Shown here: positions 1 through 11,523 of the stretch, piece by piece
How positions within the stretch are numbered: position 1 is the stretch's first letter
Layout: every line of letters starts with the position of its first letter
From: Catenaria anguillulae PL171
Lineage: Eukaryota > Blastocladiomycota > Blastocladiomycetes > Blastocladiales > Catenariaceae
Length of the DNA: 64,000 nucleotides
Direction of reading: 5' to 3'
Assembly (NCBI GenBank): GCA_002102555.1
Contig: MCFL01000035.1
Location: 225,133 to 289,132 of the forward strand
The notes under the pieces: generated by a model
Told to the model about the DNA's origin: nothing
Database searches by the model: none
Seen by the model: only the letters and a program-made list of their open reading frames with translations
Made by a program: the position numbers and the translations under genes

Positions 1-1599
1 GGAGGCGCCATGGGCGGCGGGAACGGCCGAGCAGCCGCCGCCGCGCAAAAACTCGACCTAGCCGCCTGGTTATGCTGCTGCTGCGGATGGTGCTGAACGT
101 GCGATGCCATGGACACCTCTTGACCAAAAGCGCCCGTCGGACTCACGGGCGATGGCGGCACCATGCCGGCCGATGACGTGGACGAAGCAATCGACCGAGG
201 ACTTGCGCCAGGCGACATGAACACGGATGCTCCGCTGGACGCAGGCGATGTTGCCATGGGCGACGAACCCGGGCTTGCAACCGCTGCCGATGAAATGGCG
301 GCCGACTGCCCGCCCGACATGACGAGCGCACACAATTCGACGGCCAAGTCCACATTGGCAAACAAGAGCTCAAACACGGCAGCGGAAGGCGCGACCGCCG
401 CCAAGTCAAAGTGGAGTGCCTCGAGGACTTTGCGTTCCATGGCCAGGACATGCTTCTGGGTCCACGCAGGCATCACCTGCACCATGGCTTGTGTTGCCGG
501 GCTAGCGGCCGAGGCCGAGGTGGCAGAAGGCGGCGGCGGTGGCATGGCAGCCAATGCGGCCAGAATGCCAGCAACACTTGGCGCGGCATACTCTTCCGCA
601 AACTTTGCGGCCAGTGTCAGGCACACGACGGCCAGCAGGTACAAGTGCGGCTTGCGCGGGGCGAGGTGCTTGCGCGCGGTTGCAGACGAAGCAAGTGCGC
701 GGTCCATATACTGGACGCCCGTGTAGATGGTCTCGGGAGCGAATCGGAACGAGGCATGAATGGCATTGAGCTGTTGTTGCGAAATATGTATACCATCCAT
801 CATTAGCATGAATGTGTTGGCAAGTCAAGGGTCAAGAACGTACATGAACCAACCACTGTACCACACTTGCGCGCTCAACGGCCCTCTCGCGCATCCTCCT
901 GACGGCTTGTGCTTGGCCCCGCCGATCGACGCCCATCATGGCCGTTGTTGAACTTGCCGCAGCCACCGCCGCCAATCTAGCGTCCACCACGGGCGGCCGC
1001 GTCGCATACCCGGACCGAGCGCCAACTGCTAGCCGTGCAAACGCATCCACATCGTAATTGGCCGTCGTCGGAATCGCGCGTGGCACGTGGACCACTGGGA
1101 GATGAAACACGTCCGCCGGCGCCAAGTGAGTTGCCACCGAGAGAGTCAGTTGGTGCGAAGGACGCAGCTTCTTATTTGGCGGCTGGCGCAAGTGGCCATG
1201 GTCAGCTGGTGTTGCCGTATCGGTCACTGTGGGTTGCCGGGAGAAAATCAGGGCGGGTGGCGGTGCCGATCGGGTGCGTGTCAAGGGCGACGAGTCTGGG
1301 ACAAGTGTGCGGAGGCAAGGGACTTGAGAAATAGTCTGGGCGCCAGAGATGGATGATGAGGATAACGGAAATGCAGCAAGTTCATGGCCTTGGATGTGGC
1401 GATTTCCTTGACGGTCACAATGGTGGTCGGTGAGAACATGCTCGTGACTGCTGTGACCTTGGGGTGCACGAGCTTGGCTGTCGGAGCCAGGAGGATTAGC
1501 ACCAGTGCCAGCACGACCGAGCCTGTTGCCATCACTTTGGCGACTGAGCAGGTGCAAGTGCGGGTGCGCAACCGAGGAATGCGAGTTGGCGCTGAGCAT
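1..1599 (-). CDS. Cyclin-domain protein, 3' end missing at window edge
   Basis: Cyclins bind and activate cyclin-dependent kinases. Two exons are visible: 1599-844 and 770 to the left edge, joined across a 73-base intron (843-771) with a GTACGT donor and CAACAG acceptor in phase 0. The join restores a cyclin box. The upstream exon ends MRERAVERASVVQWLVH; the downstream exon continues LNAIHASFRF, then YTGVQYMDRAL, LYLLAVVCLTLAAKFAEEY and WTQKHVLAMERKVLEALHF, the usual order of cyclin-box helices. The chain then becomes rich in Ser, Pro and Ala and leaves the window. The N-terminal start is uncertain: the first in-frame ATG is at 1599, but the stretch before about 1250 is low-complexity and may contain another intron. 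The family member (A, B, D/E or Pcl type) cannot be told, because the second cyclin fold is not recognisable. Confidence 0.8.
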
Positions 1600-4200
1600 G
1601 ATGCGATGTTGGAAGGTGACCGAAGTCGTAGCTGAGAACAAGACGCTGAACAATAATCAGATACACGGCGTTATGCACCAAGAACGCGTCGTGCACGGTA
1701 GAGCCAAACGGGAAAGGAAGCAAGGGGGGGGGGGGGGGGAGAAGAGCCGGAGAGGCAGCAAAAAAAAAAAGCAATGGAAGCAATGGAAGCAATGGAGGAA
1801 TATGGAGTGGAAGAAATCAGCCAGTCGCCTGGAAGGAACGGACACGAAGAATGCAGAAGACAACGCAGAAGGGATTCGGACCAAGTTTTATACGGCAAGC
1901 AAGTGTCGTTGTTTGGTTGGGCTGATGACGTGGGGGAAAACTTGCATCAAGCAACGGATGTGCATGCGAACTGGTACGACGGCTTGGAGGACGTCAAGCG
2001 TGGCACACTTTTTCGCCCAGACCAGATTGCCGGACACAGGCACACCAGAGGCAGCGAATGGACGCGCACGCACGAGGACCGGAAAAGTAAATGAACGTAA
2101 ACCAAACCAAATGAGCGCACGGCCGCACACGCCAAAGAAGTCCAAATCCAACCCTTTGGCACAACCACAATTGCCAGGCAAGCGCAAACAAGGCTGGACT
2201 GCAGCGGCCACGATGCATGGGAACAACAATTCACTCGTCATCATCAACAAAGCGGCAAAATGTGACAGTGACGATTGCCATGCGTCAAATTGGATAACCA
2301 ACCAGAGCAAACCGAAAAGAGTGTGGCCAAAAAGCGAGCGAGCGAAAAGTGCCACCGTTGAGCTCTGGGCTCGGGTAAATCACGCAGACCGCGAGCAAGT
2401 GAGTCATTCATGAGATACAAAAGCAGGCAGTCCAGCCCGGAGACTTGAGCTTGACAAATCATCCGAGCTTGCTCCAAGTTGCTCTTGGCGTGCGGCACCG
2501 GACTTTTCAAGAGAGCGGCGAAAGACCCGTCATGGTTTGCCTAGCAAAGCGCCGGACGAATCGCATGGCAAAGGTCGGTGGCAAGGTGGCGTCGCAAGGA
2601 AGAATGTGGTCGGAGATCAAGCAAAGAGAAGAGCTTCAAAGATCGGGCACATGATAAAAAAAAATCGAAAGCGAGCGGGGAAGCGACAAAAGAACGTGCA
2701 GCTGTGATCTGCTCCTCCAATTTGTTGGACGACAAATGGCGCTATGATGGAGGAAGGGGGACCAAGAAAGAGAGCGAGACACAGTAAACATACAGTCAGA
2801 CAAAGGCGATCGGGCCGTCCAGTAAATGGGTCTCAACAAATCGGGGACAGGCGATCGATTGTACAATCGCTGGGAAAACGTCGAATGACTTTGAGTAGTC
2901 CAAGTAATCGCTCTGGACCACGTCGAGTAAAGCAAGTGTGCATGGTGATACGTTAGTCCGCAGGGCACACAATGACCAAGTGATCGGCCGGTAATGAGGG
3001 TTGCGGGGAACCATTTGACCGTCAGGGTCTCGGCCCCCAGGTCCAGGGCCTGGGCCATAAGCATTTGGCTCAACGTAAAGGTGCAAGCCTGAGGCGTGAG
3101 GGAATAGAGATCAACGAGACAAAGCAACTTGGGTAGGTACTTGATGAATGATGATTTCAATGATGTGTCAACAAGTCCAGATCGGGCGATGGAGAGTCAG
3201 GAGAATAGCGCTGGGCACGGTCCAATATATATGCTCCAATCGTATCTGTGGGAACAGCTTGGCCGATGCAGCTCGACCAATCGCCGATCAGCTGTGCCCG
3301 TTTGCTCGCTCATCAGGTGGGCGGAGCATGGAGAGCAAAGGTCAAGTGAACGGGCCATATTTATGTAAACTGCTGTTGCCCCCATGCCGATTGACCATGC
3401 GCTTCGAACAACGACATTATCGATCGAGCGAGCACGGTCACAAGAAACGAGAGCGCGAAGACAAGAGGATCGAAAGGGGGCGAAAAGACAATGAAAAAAA
3501 AAAATTTGCTCAACGAAACAGTAAATTAAACCTGAAATCGTGTGGAAGAGAAAAAACGCGAGCGAGAAAAGAAGTCGCAAAGACACCACTCTGACCAAAT
3601 TGGCGGATTTGGCGCCTGCGCCTTTGGCCGGAAGCGACCGACGGCCGCGGCAAGGCAAAGTCGAAGAGGATGAAACAGAATGATTGTGCGCATACATACA
3701 TCGTTATGACTTCGGAACGAGTAACAGTTGGAATAGACTGTGACCGCACAATGGTTGCGCAGGTTTGTGGGCGAGGTCGGGCGGGTAGGATCCAGAGTGC
3801 AAAGGTATCCAGAGTGGTAAGGTGGTGGGGGAGTCAAGCAAGCTCACAGCTAAAGCTGGTCATGGGTTTAGTCTTTCAGGAGTTGGCGGGGATCCGGCTG
3901 GTATTTGTATCGGGCGAGGGTATGCCACAAATACGCAAGTGAGAGGGAGTCAGCCGCCGCGTTTCACAAGTTTTGATTGTTTCCGTGACGAGTGCGTTTG
4001 CGATGTAGGGGCCGGTAAGTCATCGCCATGCATCGAGCCTTTGGCTGTCACGTTGTGGCCAACCCAAGTGGTACCATTGTGCGCCATTAGTCTGGGCCGG
4101 CTGGACGCGGGCGGTCAGACCAGATTTCTCTTGTCGCCCGCCCAATAACAAGCAGGAGGCATGCGGGAAACGTGGGCAATGGCGACGCGGGGGAACTGCG
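1600..4200. other. Gene-poor intergenic tract
   Basis: I see no supportable gene. Open frames here are short, mutually overlapping and lack family motifs. The tract holds a run of G at about 1725-1739, an A run at about 1760, three copies of a GGAAGCAAT unit near 1770-1795, and a purine-rich plus strand from about 2500 to 3600. It separates the cyclin promoter from the possible membrane-protein remnant that follows. Confidence 0.5.
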
Positions 4201-4223
4201 GGCCCATTGTGTGTCAGACGAGG

Positions 4224-5290
4224 TCAATGCCATGAAGCCGTCATGCCAACATTTAGCAACCCGATGATCGCGGCGATGCCGCCCGCGGTCATGAATGCAC
4301 ATTTGCTTTTCGTCGGTACATTTATGTTCCAATCAACCACATTCCATGCGCAAGCGCAAAGCGTCTCAGGCTGCTTGCAACGGTGGGGTGGCGGAGACAC
4401 TTGATGCAAGATCAAACTTCAATGGCAAGTGAGTAATCATCGAAATGTAACTACACAACATATGTGTGTGCATGCTCGCGGCAAGTGGTTCCATTCGGCG
4501 GCCAAGCATGCGCATGTATAGGCCGGGGGTCTCAGCTTGAAGCGCCTTCCGGAATGAGGCCAAGATCAGGTGCCTGGGCCACTGGAACGATTTGGATATG
4601 AATATGGTACGGCGTTCTGGAAAGGCAAATCAATGTTTATCAAGGGGAGATGTTGGTCCATAAGCTCGCACGCAGCGTGCGCTTTCGTGCTGTCGGCCTA
4701 ATCCATAATTAGTAAGCCAAAATTCAGATGGGCGATGGCCATGATGAGAGACACGACATCGACAAACACAATTTGAAGCCTCAAACCATGACGATCAGTC
4801 ATGCGTGCCACTGGGGCCCAGGCGCAAAGCACAACTGCGGCAATGACATGTCGCCTCCTGCGCACCTGCCGAGATGGGTAATTCTCAATTGTTCGCGGGC
4901 GGCGCGGGACGCGGTGGGGATGCCGTCCAGGTGGCAGAGCAAAGCCACCAACATGGTCGAATAACGTCAGGGATGAACGTGCGGGGTCGGGGTCAGGGCT
5001 GGACTCAGGTGTCGTTTCATGATGGAGGGTGGTTTCGAAGTACTTTGGGATGCATGTGCCTGGTTCGCGTGTGGCCACGTTGATGAGCATTGTCATGGTA
5101 CAGCGAATCTGGAAGCAAACGCCGGTGCACGTGCGATTGAATTGGACGACAGCAAACCGAACCAAGTTGGCTGGAAGGTCTCGCGATGTCTCACCGAAAG
5201 CGGGCAGAGAAACGCCAGCATTTGTGGAATGATGTTGGAATCGCCCCAGAAACCACCTTTCAAGACAGGCCGCTGTTCCTTATGACAATG
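4224..5290 (-). other. Possible multi-exon or decayed membrane-protein gene
   Basis: Several minus-strand stretches look like protein but do not join into one gene by eye. At about 4870-4698 a hydrophobic segment has two helix-like blocks (VIAAVVLCAWAPVA and LQIVFVDVVSLIMAIAHL). At about 4605-4480 a basic segment includes FRKALQAETPGLYMRMLG. At about 4300-4224 another hydrophobic piece reads MTAGGIAAIIGLLNVGM. The pattern resembles the exon-by-exon helices of the seven-helix gene at 7557-8780, so a paralogue or relic is possible. I could not find consistent splice sites. This is inference only. Confidence 0.2.
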
Positions 5291-5482
5291 TCCCAACAAC
5301 GTGTTGTGGTATTTATGCACACACAAGCGGTGACGGGTTGACAAACCAGGGAGAAAAGTTAGGAAAGGAAGGGGAGTGAAATAACCCGGCGGGTGCGGGG
5401 TTCATGCTCAGGAAAACTGAAGCTCGGTCTTGTATCATTCAAACCATGCAAAGACTGAACACAGCCTGATTCTGCTCGTTCT

Positions 5483-6375
5483 CTACTCTCCAAGCCTCCT
5501 GCCTGCACCCCTCCACGCTGGCGCCGTAAACCCACCTTGCCTCGCACCCGTCCCCATACCCCTCGCGGGCGGCTGTACGCCAAACCCATACCCGGTTGTC
5601 GTGGGTCCTGCACCCGCGCCATCGCCCACGACCCCGCGCATCCACTCTGGCGTCGGGACCAACCTGCGCCCGCCATTCTGAGCCGGATAAATGTCGGTGA
5701 TCCAATGAACGGCGTGGCCAATCACAATGCCGAGCAGCTTGACGGTGGGCACGGCGCCCGTCATGAGCAGGTCCCATCCGGCAAGCACCCAGGGCAAGTA
5801 CATTGCTTGGAATTGCATGCCGAACATGAAGCCGACGGGCGTGTGCGGCGAGTCGTTGGACCACAGGTAGACCAGGGCCATCATGAGCGGGTCCGTCAGG
5901 ACGAGCAGGTCAAAGAAGTAGGCTGTCACCTGATGCAAAGTGGACGGAAAGCATGTGAGTGGCTTTGTCTTGTCGGAAATACACAGGGGTCCCGGAATGG
6001 TGGGCGACGTACCAAGGAAAACAACATGACAAGCACAACCACGACTGCGAAATCCGCCGACCGGCCGGCGTACTTGCCGCGCTCCAAATCCAGCGAGTTG
6101 CGGTACAAAAAGTACAAGTTCATTGCCCAGTTGAAGCCGAGCTTACCGACAAAGAAGCACGTCAAGAGCCGCCAAATCTCAAAATTGATGGTCACGTGCG
6201 GCCACAGCAGCAGGAACTTTGGGATTGGAAACAGGAAGTTGGCGGCTAATGTTGTGGCGACGGTGGACGCGAAGAGGACACGCGTGATGGGCGGGAGCGA
6301 GAAGAGAAAGTCGGTGACTGGGTTGCCCGAGGGGGCACCGCCGGGGGTGTGGACGTTTGCGCCGGGAGCGGACAT
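5483..6375 (-). CDS. Derlin (Der1/Dfm1 family), ER-associated degradation
   Basis: Derlins are rhomboid pseudoproteases of the ER membrane that thin the bilayer and move misfolded proteins out for CDC48 extraction. Two exons, 6375-6013 and 5929-5483, are joined over an 83-base intron with a GTACGT donor in phase 0, giving about 269 residues. The N-terminus reads PVTDFLFSLPPITRVLF, followed by WPHVTINFEIWRLLTCFF, which holds the Derlin WR motif, and NLYFLYRNSLDLERG. Exon 2 carries FQAMYLPWVLAGWDLL and GIVIGHAVHWITDIYP, matching the conserved C-terminal helices and the GxxxG region. No rhomboid Ser/His dyad is seen, as expected. The tail is Gly-rich and ends WRGAGRRLGE, which fits the SHP box used by Derlin-1 to bind p97. 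CDC48 itself is encoded 8 kb away. Confidence 0.93.
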
Positions 6376-7556
6376 GATGGTGTGTGAGAATGTGCTTGGG
6401 AGTTGCGTTGCGGTTGCGGGAACGTGAAGACGTTGTGGGACACCCAGTGATTCAGATATGTGTGAGTGAGGGCGATGGTTCAGCTGAGGTTTTCAGTTGG
6501 ACATTCAGAATTGCATTGGCTCTGGAACATAGACAGATACAATGGAAAGTGCATGGGCATTCGGCTCGGATTTTTTTTTTTTTTTTTCGGGTTTATGTTT
6601 TTATTATGGCTTGTGGTCTTTGCCACGCTGTCATGACAGATCGCCTTGTACAAGTACAAAGTGCATGCGGGATCGGAAGGCCATTCTTTTTCGAATTCAA
6701 GACACGTCGAACCCAGCGCAAACTACGTACATACGACGAGGGCACATTTGCCACGGTTCAGGCCGATCACGAGGTTGCTTGTGTTACACAATTGCAATGC
6801 AGCATGGATTCCAAACCCACGAGTGTTCATATTTCTCACTATCTTGTGTTATGTGCCACGCCTTTCATCGGCTGTAGCAAGTTCCTCGGATCAGACCCTG
6901 CCGAGTGTCCTTAACCCAATTGTTTTTCAACAGCCGAACTCCATTACGATTCGCGCACGCCTGTTGTCGACATCGACATGGCATTTGCGTGTCTTATACG
7001 TGCGGCGACATCAACATGATCAAGGCCACTGTTTTTGACCAGAGCCCGTGTGTGGGTCAAGGGTCAAGACCACGAGACGTATTTCCGACTCATGAGGAGC
7101 CTGTGTGCCACATACAAGCAGCACATGCCAAGCCGCTGCTCTTCGGTGCAATCCGTTGGGCGAGGGAGGCGAGTGGTGGCGCCGCAAGAACAGCGCCTAA
7201 ACACCAGATCGATGGGATTCGAGTCGACATGGATCCTGGACATTCGGTACCTACCAAAATTGATCTATCCGTTTGGCATTCAGATGATAACTATGATGTG
7301 GTCTATCATATGTTTTCTTGCTGCTGGAATTCATGCACCCTGACTGTGATTCTTGGCCAAGTGGTAGTTTGGAGCATGGTGGCAAGACTGCGAGTGCATG
7401 TCACTGGATTTGTATTCATACTGCAGTCAAACATAAACATTTGGAAAACGAGTCTCGCTCGTGCCCTCCGTTCAACTAGGTGGGAAGGATGGACAATGAG
7501 TCTCGATTCGTATGTGCTCACGATCGCTTGGAATTGAGCATGAGAATACGACCGCC
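6376..7556. other. Intergenic, Derlin promoter side
   Basis: This 1.2-kb gap lies between the Derlin start and the stop of the seven-helix gene, both on the minus strand. A run of about 18 T is at 6570-6587. I see no gene motif in any frame. Derlin promoter elements presumably lie in the first few hundred bases, but none is identifiable. Confidence 0.4.
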
Positions 7557-8780
7557 TCATGCCTGCGAACCTGACTTGGCGAGCCTGTTGGTCGCTGTAG
7601 CGGTGCCCGTGGATTGTGTGTGTTTCATGGTTGTAGATGCGGTTCCATGTGAGGTTGAGCCTGTTCCGCTTCCGCTTGTCGCAGCTGGTTGCGATGTTGG
7701 AGCGCGCAAGACATCGCTCACAGTCACGCCAATGGTGCAATACGTGAAGATGTCAACCGAAATGTTGAGCGCTATAAGTCAACAAGAGCAGCTTTTCAGC
7801 ATATAACAAAGGAAGGTTCGACAATTGCTGAAAGCCTACCTTTGAGGTAAAAGTCCACGCTAACAACTTCAGTTGTGAAAATTGCAAAAGTCCGCACAGA
7901 GACCTCGATCAGCGTCACAGCGGCATTGACGCTGACAATGATCATTTGGCGCCGCAGGCGTGCACGGGTATGCGAGTCATTCAGAGCCAAGTTGACACGA
8001 CTGGCTCCAATCTTGAATAGGATCGTCATATCGGTGCAAATGGCTGCTGTTCCAATGATGGTCGTCTGAATCGCCAAACTCGTCTGAAACCACATCAATT
8101 GAGCGAATGTGAGCAGTCGACGACATTGACTCTGCAAAGAAATGAGGGATGTGTACCTTGAACATGCGCTGGTAAAAGAAGTTGGGCAGAAGCTGCGTTA
8201 TATCTGGCGTCTGGCCAACGGCAATGAGCAGCATCAAGGCCGGGAAGGAGATTAAAGCCGTGGCAAATGCCAAGGCAACAGGCACAAACTTTGGATGGTT
8301 GGACGCCGCTGGAATAATAGACTTGATCCGTAAGATCAAAAGGTATGCCATGACCGCAATGAAGGACTGGTGGAACCAGAGCGTCGACACCAAGAACCAG
8401 CCGCCCTACAGTGGGAACAATTCAGGCAGTCGGTCAGTCGTTGGTGGGAATGGGTAAAAATGAATAAACGCGTGGCAGATGACCAAGAGTTGGGATCGTA
8501 CCTCAGGAATGACCAGGCGATAAGGCCCCAAAGCAGACGCAAACGTCAAGTGGGTCAAGTGAAACCCAGTAAATGTGGTCATCAAGCTGGTGATGACGGC
8601 CAGATACCTTGCAACGTTGACCATAAACCGGATCTTGACATTGGCGGTCCTGGGCGGAATGAGGATCGTGCAGTACGCAATACCAATCGCCATACCCGCC
8701 AGGGCCAATCCGACTGTGCGCTGCATGCCATTTGACGCGTTCAGACTCATTTGCCTGGCATCTGAAGCGTTCAAACTCAT
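7557..8780 (-). CDS. Seven-helix membrane protein with Ser/Thr-rich tail
   Basis: Four exons (8780-8502, 8405-8157, 8083-7840, 7771-7557) join in frame over introns of 96, 73 and 68 bases to give 328 residues. The chain has about seven hydrophobic segments, for example TVGLALAGMAIGIAYCTIL, FVPVALAFATALISFPALM, IQTTIIGTAAICTDMTIL and MIIVSVNAAVTLIEVSV. A short Asn-bearing N-terminus has two copies of MSLNAS. After the last helix comes a hydrophilic tail rich in Ser, Thr, Ala and Gly, ending KSGSQA. The topology resembles a 7TM receptor, but I see no DRY or NPxxY motif and cannot assign a family. The first-exon repeat of the start peptide gives a second candidate ATG 10 codons in. Function unknown. 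Confidence 0.75.
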
Positions 8781-9461
8781 TTTGGGTCAAGGACGGTTTT
8801 GATCGATCGGGCGAAAATGCTTGTGGACTTGAAGCGAGGACGATGAGCTGCTCTTTCGTGTGGCAAGTCTGGCAGGATGCAAAGGAAGCTGAAACGCCCA
8901 CATGGAACGCAATGAGTGTTGGAGGAGCTGGCTTTTGGGAGTGCATGTCAACGGGAGAGCGGACCAGATGGTCTTAAGTTGTTCGGCGGCTACACGCATG
9001 CTACAACTTGAAGGCACACAAGTCGCGGTGGGAACAGTGCGCCAACTGAGTTTAGGGTTCTCAAACACCGACGTTTGTGTAACCAGAAGCCGTGGTAAAG
9101 ATTATCGGCAGCCAACTGGGCTAAAGATTTTACACCTGTTGAAAATGGAAAAATCTCCAAGAACGGATTATATAGTGCGACCTGACACTCTGTTTGGGTT
9201 GAGTGGCAGTAGCAGAAAGGTGTGAAGGGGGAACAGGCCGTCCAGCCCTCGCCAGGGCGGTCGACACACAAAAGAAACACTACTTGGCCATGTCCCAGCA
9301 CGACTGGGGAAGACCAGTGGGATTCTTCAATTCTGTACATCGGCTGAGAGTAGGTAGATGCGGATTGTACGCCATATCGAACCAAGCAAGATAAAACAAC
9401 AACAGATGCATCACATACATCGAAGTACAACCAGCCACCTTCGCCTATGTACTCACATCCT
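8781..9461. other. Intergenic gap between two minus-strand genes
   Basis: This 681-base gap follows the FAM166-like gene and should hold the promoter of the seven-helix gene. No conserved gene, RNA or repeat was recognised in it. Confidence 0.4.
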
Positions 9462-10632
9462 TTACGACTCCGCAAACTCGTGCGGGTACTTTGCCTGCAA
9501 ATCCTTGAATGCATGAATGCATTCCTTGGATGTGCGCCCAAAGCTGTGCTCGCCGCCATTTGGTACAACGGCAGGAATCCCTTGTACCCAGGGATTGGGT
9601 ACGTGGCACTCAAGTCCTTCTTAGGCATGCCTTCGCTTGCGTTGCTTCCGCTCTGCTGATGTCCCGTCTCTTGCTCGCCCACACCCTCCATAGCCCTCAC
9701 ACCTCCAACAACTTGCGCATGGTGCCGGTGGTAACCCGTGTACCCGGGAATTGGGCGCAAGAATGGCGACCGATCAAGCGCTGCAGAGCGTGTGTGGTGC
9801 TGGTGTTGCTGGGCATACGTCGTGGTGAGGTTGGACGACCGGTTTGCCGCATTCGCCGCGGCGGCAGCTTTGGCAGCGGCCATGGCTTCGTGCGCGAGCG
9901 TGTTGGGTCCCTTTTTCGCAATCTTTTCGAGCTCGTCGACGTGAATGTTGTGGTTGTGGTCCATGGCTTTGAATTCGGCCATGGCAGCAGTTGCAGACTT
10001 TTGGTATTGCTCGCCAAAGCGCTGGCGCTCGCGCGGAATAAAACCCGTGTAGCCTGGGAGGAACATCTGGAGAACGTTCAAGGATCAATAACACCATCAG
10101 TGTATCCGAGCGCGCGACGAGCGAAACTAGGGTGTGCAAACACGTTGGTGCGTACATGATCTTGCGCACACTGCTCTTGCAACTCCATGGCCCTCGCACG
10201 CTTTTGCAACATGGTCGCGCGATGTCCTGTCGGCACCTGCGCCACCGCCTCATCTCTCTTGATCGTGACATCCGCAACAGCATCCAAACTGCCCGGCACA
10301 TGAACTTTGACTGCAGCATTCAACCACTTTGGTTGCGGCCGTCCAGGCGTCGGATGCACATCTGCCGCGCCGGCAGCGTTGAGCGCCTCGACCTTGGGTG
10401 GCAAGCGCGATTTCGACGCACATAGCGTTTCGAACGATTCGAGCGCGGCCAGAGTCGTGAGCGCGTACGACCGGCCAAAGTGTTCGCGGTTGCGCGGCAC
10501 GTAGCCCGTGTACCCGGGAACGGGCGGGAAGCTGAACCGGTCATCGACCGTGGCGTATTGGTTGATGGGACCACGGTGTACGCGCCAGTTGGTTGAGGTG
10601 GCGGTAGCTGGGATAGGGTTGGCCGAGTTCAT
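9462..10632 (-). CDS. FAM166/CIMIP2-like axonemal microtubule inner protein (one frameshift)
   Basis: FAM166/CIMIP2 proteins sit inside axonemal doublet microtubules. Exons 10632-10156 and 10066-9462 are joined over an 89-base intron in phase 0. The protein carries four copies of the family signature: PPVPGYTGYVPRNREHFG, FLPGYTGFIPRERQRFG, RPIPGYTGYHRHH and YPIPGYKGFLP. Copies 1 and 2 are followed by the usual FG..Y element. Copy 4 runs out of frame: its expected continuation GGEHSFGRTSKE and the ending KYPHEFAES lie in the next frame, so one base appears to be missing at about 9569-9573. The coding length (1082 bases) is one short of a multiple of three, which agrees. A 45-base GT-AG intron (GTACAAGG to CACAG) would also restore frame but would delete the conserved KGFLP, so I prefer the indel. 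It is divergent from the ODF3-like gene. A motile flagellum is implied. Confidence 0.82.
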
Positions 10633-11523
10633 GGTGGTTGTTGGATGAAGATGCGTTGGTGTGGACGAAAGAAAGACTTGATGGTTGCGCTGAGCTCTAT
10701 TGGGTGGTCTATAGTGCATACAGTATCCGAATAGTTTGCGTAGACTGTCGAAAGACCGCTCAAAACTGATGCGCAGACGGGAGATGATTCGCCAGCAATC
10801 CAAACGCGGTGAACACTAGAACTTGTTCGCATCACACGTCCCCTCAAAGTTGGTGTGGGGTAAACTGACAGCACGTATGAAAACCATGCTTTCGCCTCAT
10901 TGTGAATCATCCAACATGGTTGTGTGCTCCCTAGATCGAGGTCTTGATGGGTGGTACGTATCAGTTCACTAGTGAACATTTTGTTGTCAAGCAGACGCCG
11001 TGATGACTATCTGACAACGTTCATACTCTGGCTTCGCCTTGCGTTCTCCACCCCTCCTGCCAACAAAAGCAACAATCATGGGCGTAAACCAGAGCGGTTC
11101 GTTGGTTGGATCGAAATCCCTTTCATGTTTGCAATTCGAATCGAGCGTGTCGAAATCACTTGGCGTCTCGAACAGGTAAACCCAGTTCAGTTCAGGCTTC
11201 TTTTTCTATACAAGACGATTCAGTCCATGCATTCATACCGTTAGCGAGCACATCCATTATTCAGTCTGTCCGCAGTGCGTGCCGTCAAGGAAACCCGTTT
11301 CGGTTCCCACCCAGTCCGTTGACACCACGGAGTTTCCGTCATTCGCGTCCAAACCACATCGAATCCGTCAGCACGCCACATCAACTCGCATCCTTGCTTT
11401 GCCGTATTGTTGCTGCGTTGTGGGGTCGAGCCAGCTATTCCCCCTATAGATCATTTCGAGTCGGCACCCTAGCAACCGCCCCGCCATTTGCGTTGCCGCC
11501 CCGAACCCGAATCCAACGAAACC
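10633..11523. promoter_or_regulatory. Shared intergenic region of two divergent flagellar genes
   Basis: The 891 bases between the starts of the FAM166-like and ODF3-like genes must contain both promoters. No coding potential is evident. The arrangement would allow joint control of two axonemal proteins. An X-box-like site close to the ODF3-like start is listed separately. Confidence 0.5.
11463..11476 (+). promoter_or_regulatory. X-box-like (RFX-type) site
   Basis: The 14-mer GGCACCCTAGCAAC compares with the RFX X-box consensus GTNRCC-AT-RGYAAC. The right half is perfect (AGCAAC), the left half has one mismatch (GGCACC) and the spacer is two bases. It lies 48 bases upstream of the ODF3-like start. 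RFX control of ciliary genes is established in animals. Its use in zoosporic fungi is an inference, and one imperfect site may be chance. Confidence 0.25.

Noticed and set aside
1505-2413. A 302-codon plus-strand frame over the cyclin 5' end and intergenic DNA
   Set aside because: Antisense to the cyclin exon, Lys/Arg-rich through simple repeats, no family features.
2636-3160. A 174-codon minus-strand frame
   Set aside because: No ATG-anchored domain, no homology recognised, and no intron-exon context; treated as chance.
9565-9610. A 45-base GT-AG intron as explanation for the frame change in the FAM166-like gene
   Set aside because: It would remove conserved residues of the fourth repeat and lacks a branch site; a single missing base explains the data better.
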